Shown: in pieces, positions 32,577 through 33,756 of the stretch | Layout of the letters: the number at the start of each line of letters is the position of its first letter | How positions within the stretch are numbered: the stretch's first letter is position 1 | Source of the DNA: Prevotella sp. UBA1104 | GTDB lineage: Bacteria; Bacteroidota; Bacteroidia; Bacteroidales; Bacteroidaceae | Direction: 5' to 3' | Length of the DNA stretch: 33,756 nucleotides | NCBI GenBank assembly: GCA_002314055.1 | Contig: DCBP01000079.1 | Span: 1-33,756, forward strand | Made by a program: the position numbers and the translations under genes | Notes under the pieces: generated by a model | What the model was told of the DNA's origin: nothing | Databases searched by the model: none | What the model saw: only the letters and a program-made list of their open reading frames with translations

Positions 32577-33719
32577 ATGTTTAGCGAAGAATTGGAAAAA
32601 ATAAGTTGGCAGGAGACCACGGAGCGTATCGCGAGCATGACTGCCACCGACGTGAGGCGCGCTCTGGGCAAGAGCCACTGCGACGTGAACGATTTTATGG
32701 CGATGCTCTCACCGGCTGCCGAACCTTATCTCGAGGAGATGGCTCGCCTTTCAAGGCGATACACCGAGGAACGATTCGGCAAGACGATGTCGATGTTCAT
32801 TCCTCTTTATATTACTAACTCGTGTTCTAACTCCTGTGTGTACTGCGGTTTCCACCGCGAAAACCCTATGGCACGCACTATCCTGACTCCAGAGCAGATT
32901 GAGAATGAGTATAAGGCGATAAAGCAGCTGGCTCCTTTCGAGAATATCCTACTCGTTACGGGAGAGAATCCGGCAAAGGCTGGCACTCCGTATCTCGCCA
33001 AGGCGATTGACATTGCCAAGAAGTATTTCTCTAATATCAAGATTGAGGTAATGCCGCTCTCTACCGAGGATTACCACACGCTTGCCGAGCATGGCATGAA
33101 CGGCGTGATTTGCTTTCAGGAGACTTACAACCGCGACCACTACAAACTCTATCACCCTCGCGGAATGAAGAGCCGCTTTGAATGGCGATGCAACGGCTTC
33201 GACCGAATGGGACAGGCTGGCGTCCACTCTATCGGTATGGGTGTATTGATTGGACTGGAGAAGGAATGGCGCACGGATGTCGTTATGATGGCTTATCATC
33301 TGAGGTATCTGCAGAAGCATTACTGGCGAACGAAATACAGCGTGAACTTTCCGCGTATGCGCCCGGCACAGAACGAGGGATTTCAGCCTAACTGCTTCAT
33401 GACCGACCGCGAACTGGCTCAAGCTACGTTTGCCATGCGTATCTTCGATCACGACGTGGACATCTCCTACTCTACCCGTGAGCCGGCTTTTATACGCGAC
33501 AATATGGCTACGCTCGGTGTTACTACGATGTCGGCTGAATCGAAGGTGAATCCAGGCGGTTACCACACTTATCCGCAGGCTCTGGAGCAGTTTACCGTGA
33601 GCGACGAGCGCACGGCTAAGGTTATAAACCAACGGCTGCGCGAACTGGGACGCGAACCGGTTTGGAAGGACTGGGACGCTTCGTTCGACTTGTTTAACCC
33701 GCTGAAGAAGAAAGCGTAA
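32577..33719 (+). CDS. thiH: 2-iminoacetate (dehydroglycine) synthase ThiH
   Basis: A 380-residue radical SAM tyrosine lyase that supplies dehydroglycine for the thiazole, the oxygen-independent route (instead of ThiO). The 4Fe-4S motif is Cys83, Cys87, Cys90 in NSCSNSCVYCGF. Also seen are LVTGENPAKAG, EVMPLSTEDY, CFQETYNRDHYKLYHPRG, GVLIGL, SVNFPRMRPA and TYPQALEQF. It is the last gene, starting 11 nt after thiF. Confidence 0.97.
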   Translation: MFSEELEKISWQETTERIASMTATDVRRALGKSHCDVNDFMAMLSPAAEPYLEEMARLSRRYTEERFGKTMSMFIPLYITNSCSNSCVYCGFHRENPMARTILTPEQIENEYKAIKQLAPFENILLVTGENPAKAGTPYLAKAIDIAKKYFSNIKIEVMPLSTEDYHTLAEHGMNGVICFQETYNRDHYKLYHPRGMKSRFEWRCNGFDRMGQAGVHSIGMGVLIGLEKEWRTDVVMMAYHLRYLQKHYWRTKYSVNFPRMRPAQNEGFQPNCFMTDRELAQATFAMRIFDHDVDISYSTREPAFIRDNMATLGVTTMSAESKVNPGGYHTYPQALEQFTVSDERTAKVINQRLRELGREPVWKDWDASFDLFNPLKKKA

Positions 33720-33728
33720 TTCGAGTTT

Positions 33729-33756
33729 AGAATGTAGAATGTAGAATTAAGAGTTG
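33729..33756 (+). repeat. Tandem word repeat after thiH
   Basis: The word TAGAATG is repeated at 33729-33748, then AATTAAGAGTTG. It resembles the A/G-rich satellite after the patatin gene. The stretch continues outside the window. Confidence 0.6.

Overview
The window looks like a chromosomal segment of a Prevotella/Segatella-type member of the Bacteroidales. Four things point there: many promoters match the Bacteroidetes pattern (TTTG about 20 bases before TAnnTTTG); Shine-Dalgarno sequences are weak; several proteins belong to typically Bacteroidetes families (DUF4348-like lipoprotein, BtuB-like TonB receptor with the KEVII-type leader, YiiX-like hydrolase, an acyl-ACP thioesterase inside the ilv operon); and thiamine synthesis is the anaerobic ThiH type. 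Species was not determined. Most of the window is housekeeping DNA. There are no phage, transposase or CRISPR signals.

Layout. 1-1020: an outer-membrane beta-barrel candidate and a bidirectional terminator. 1070-4031 (minus): two small membrane proteins, an M24 aminopeptidase P and a secreted C1 peptidase. 4224-7156 (plus): a patatin-like protein and NAD+-dependent DNA ligase. 7218-7449: an orphan promoter, about 185 nt of RNA and a terminator, a good small-RNA candidate. 7619-10361 (minus): MBL hydrolase, MurB and a DUF4348-like lipoprotein. 10650-13417: a TonB-dependent receptor converging on a YiiX-like hydrolase. 13560-13797: copy A of a structured repeat. 14068-17731 (plus): recJ and recQ.

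18013-24064 (plus): the ilv operon, ilvD-ilvB-ilvN-acyl-ACP thioesterase-ilvC, with a second promoter before ilvC. 24291-26220 (minus): tRNA-Cys, a FeoB-associated-type Cys-rich small protein and an Asp-rich protein of unknown function. 26365-26581: copy B of the repeat, inverted relative to copy A. 26643-28705: a thiD-thiE fusion followed by a second, stand-alone thiE/tenI-like gene. 28796-33719: promoter, TPP riboswitch, intrinsic terminator, then thiS-thiG-thiC-thiF-thiH.

How the genes work together: the ilv block makes valine and isoleucine (and the leucine precursor) through acetolactate synthase, KARI and dihydroxy-acid dehydratase. The thi block covers both halves of thiamine: HMP (ThiC, ThiD), thiazole (ThiS, ThiF, ThiG, ThiH) and their coupling (ThiE). 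Only the second half of the thi block lies behind the riboswitch. The least explained parts are the repeat pair, the orphan RNA with nested dyads around its promoter, the 37-codon coupled small ORF, and the Asp-rich protein.
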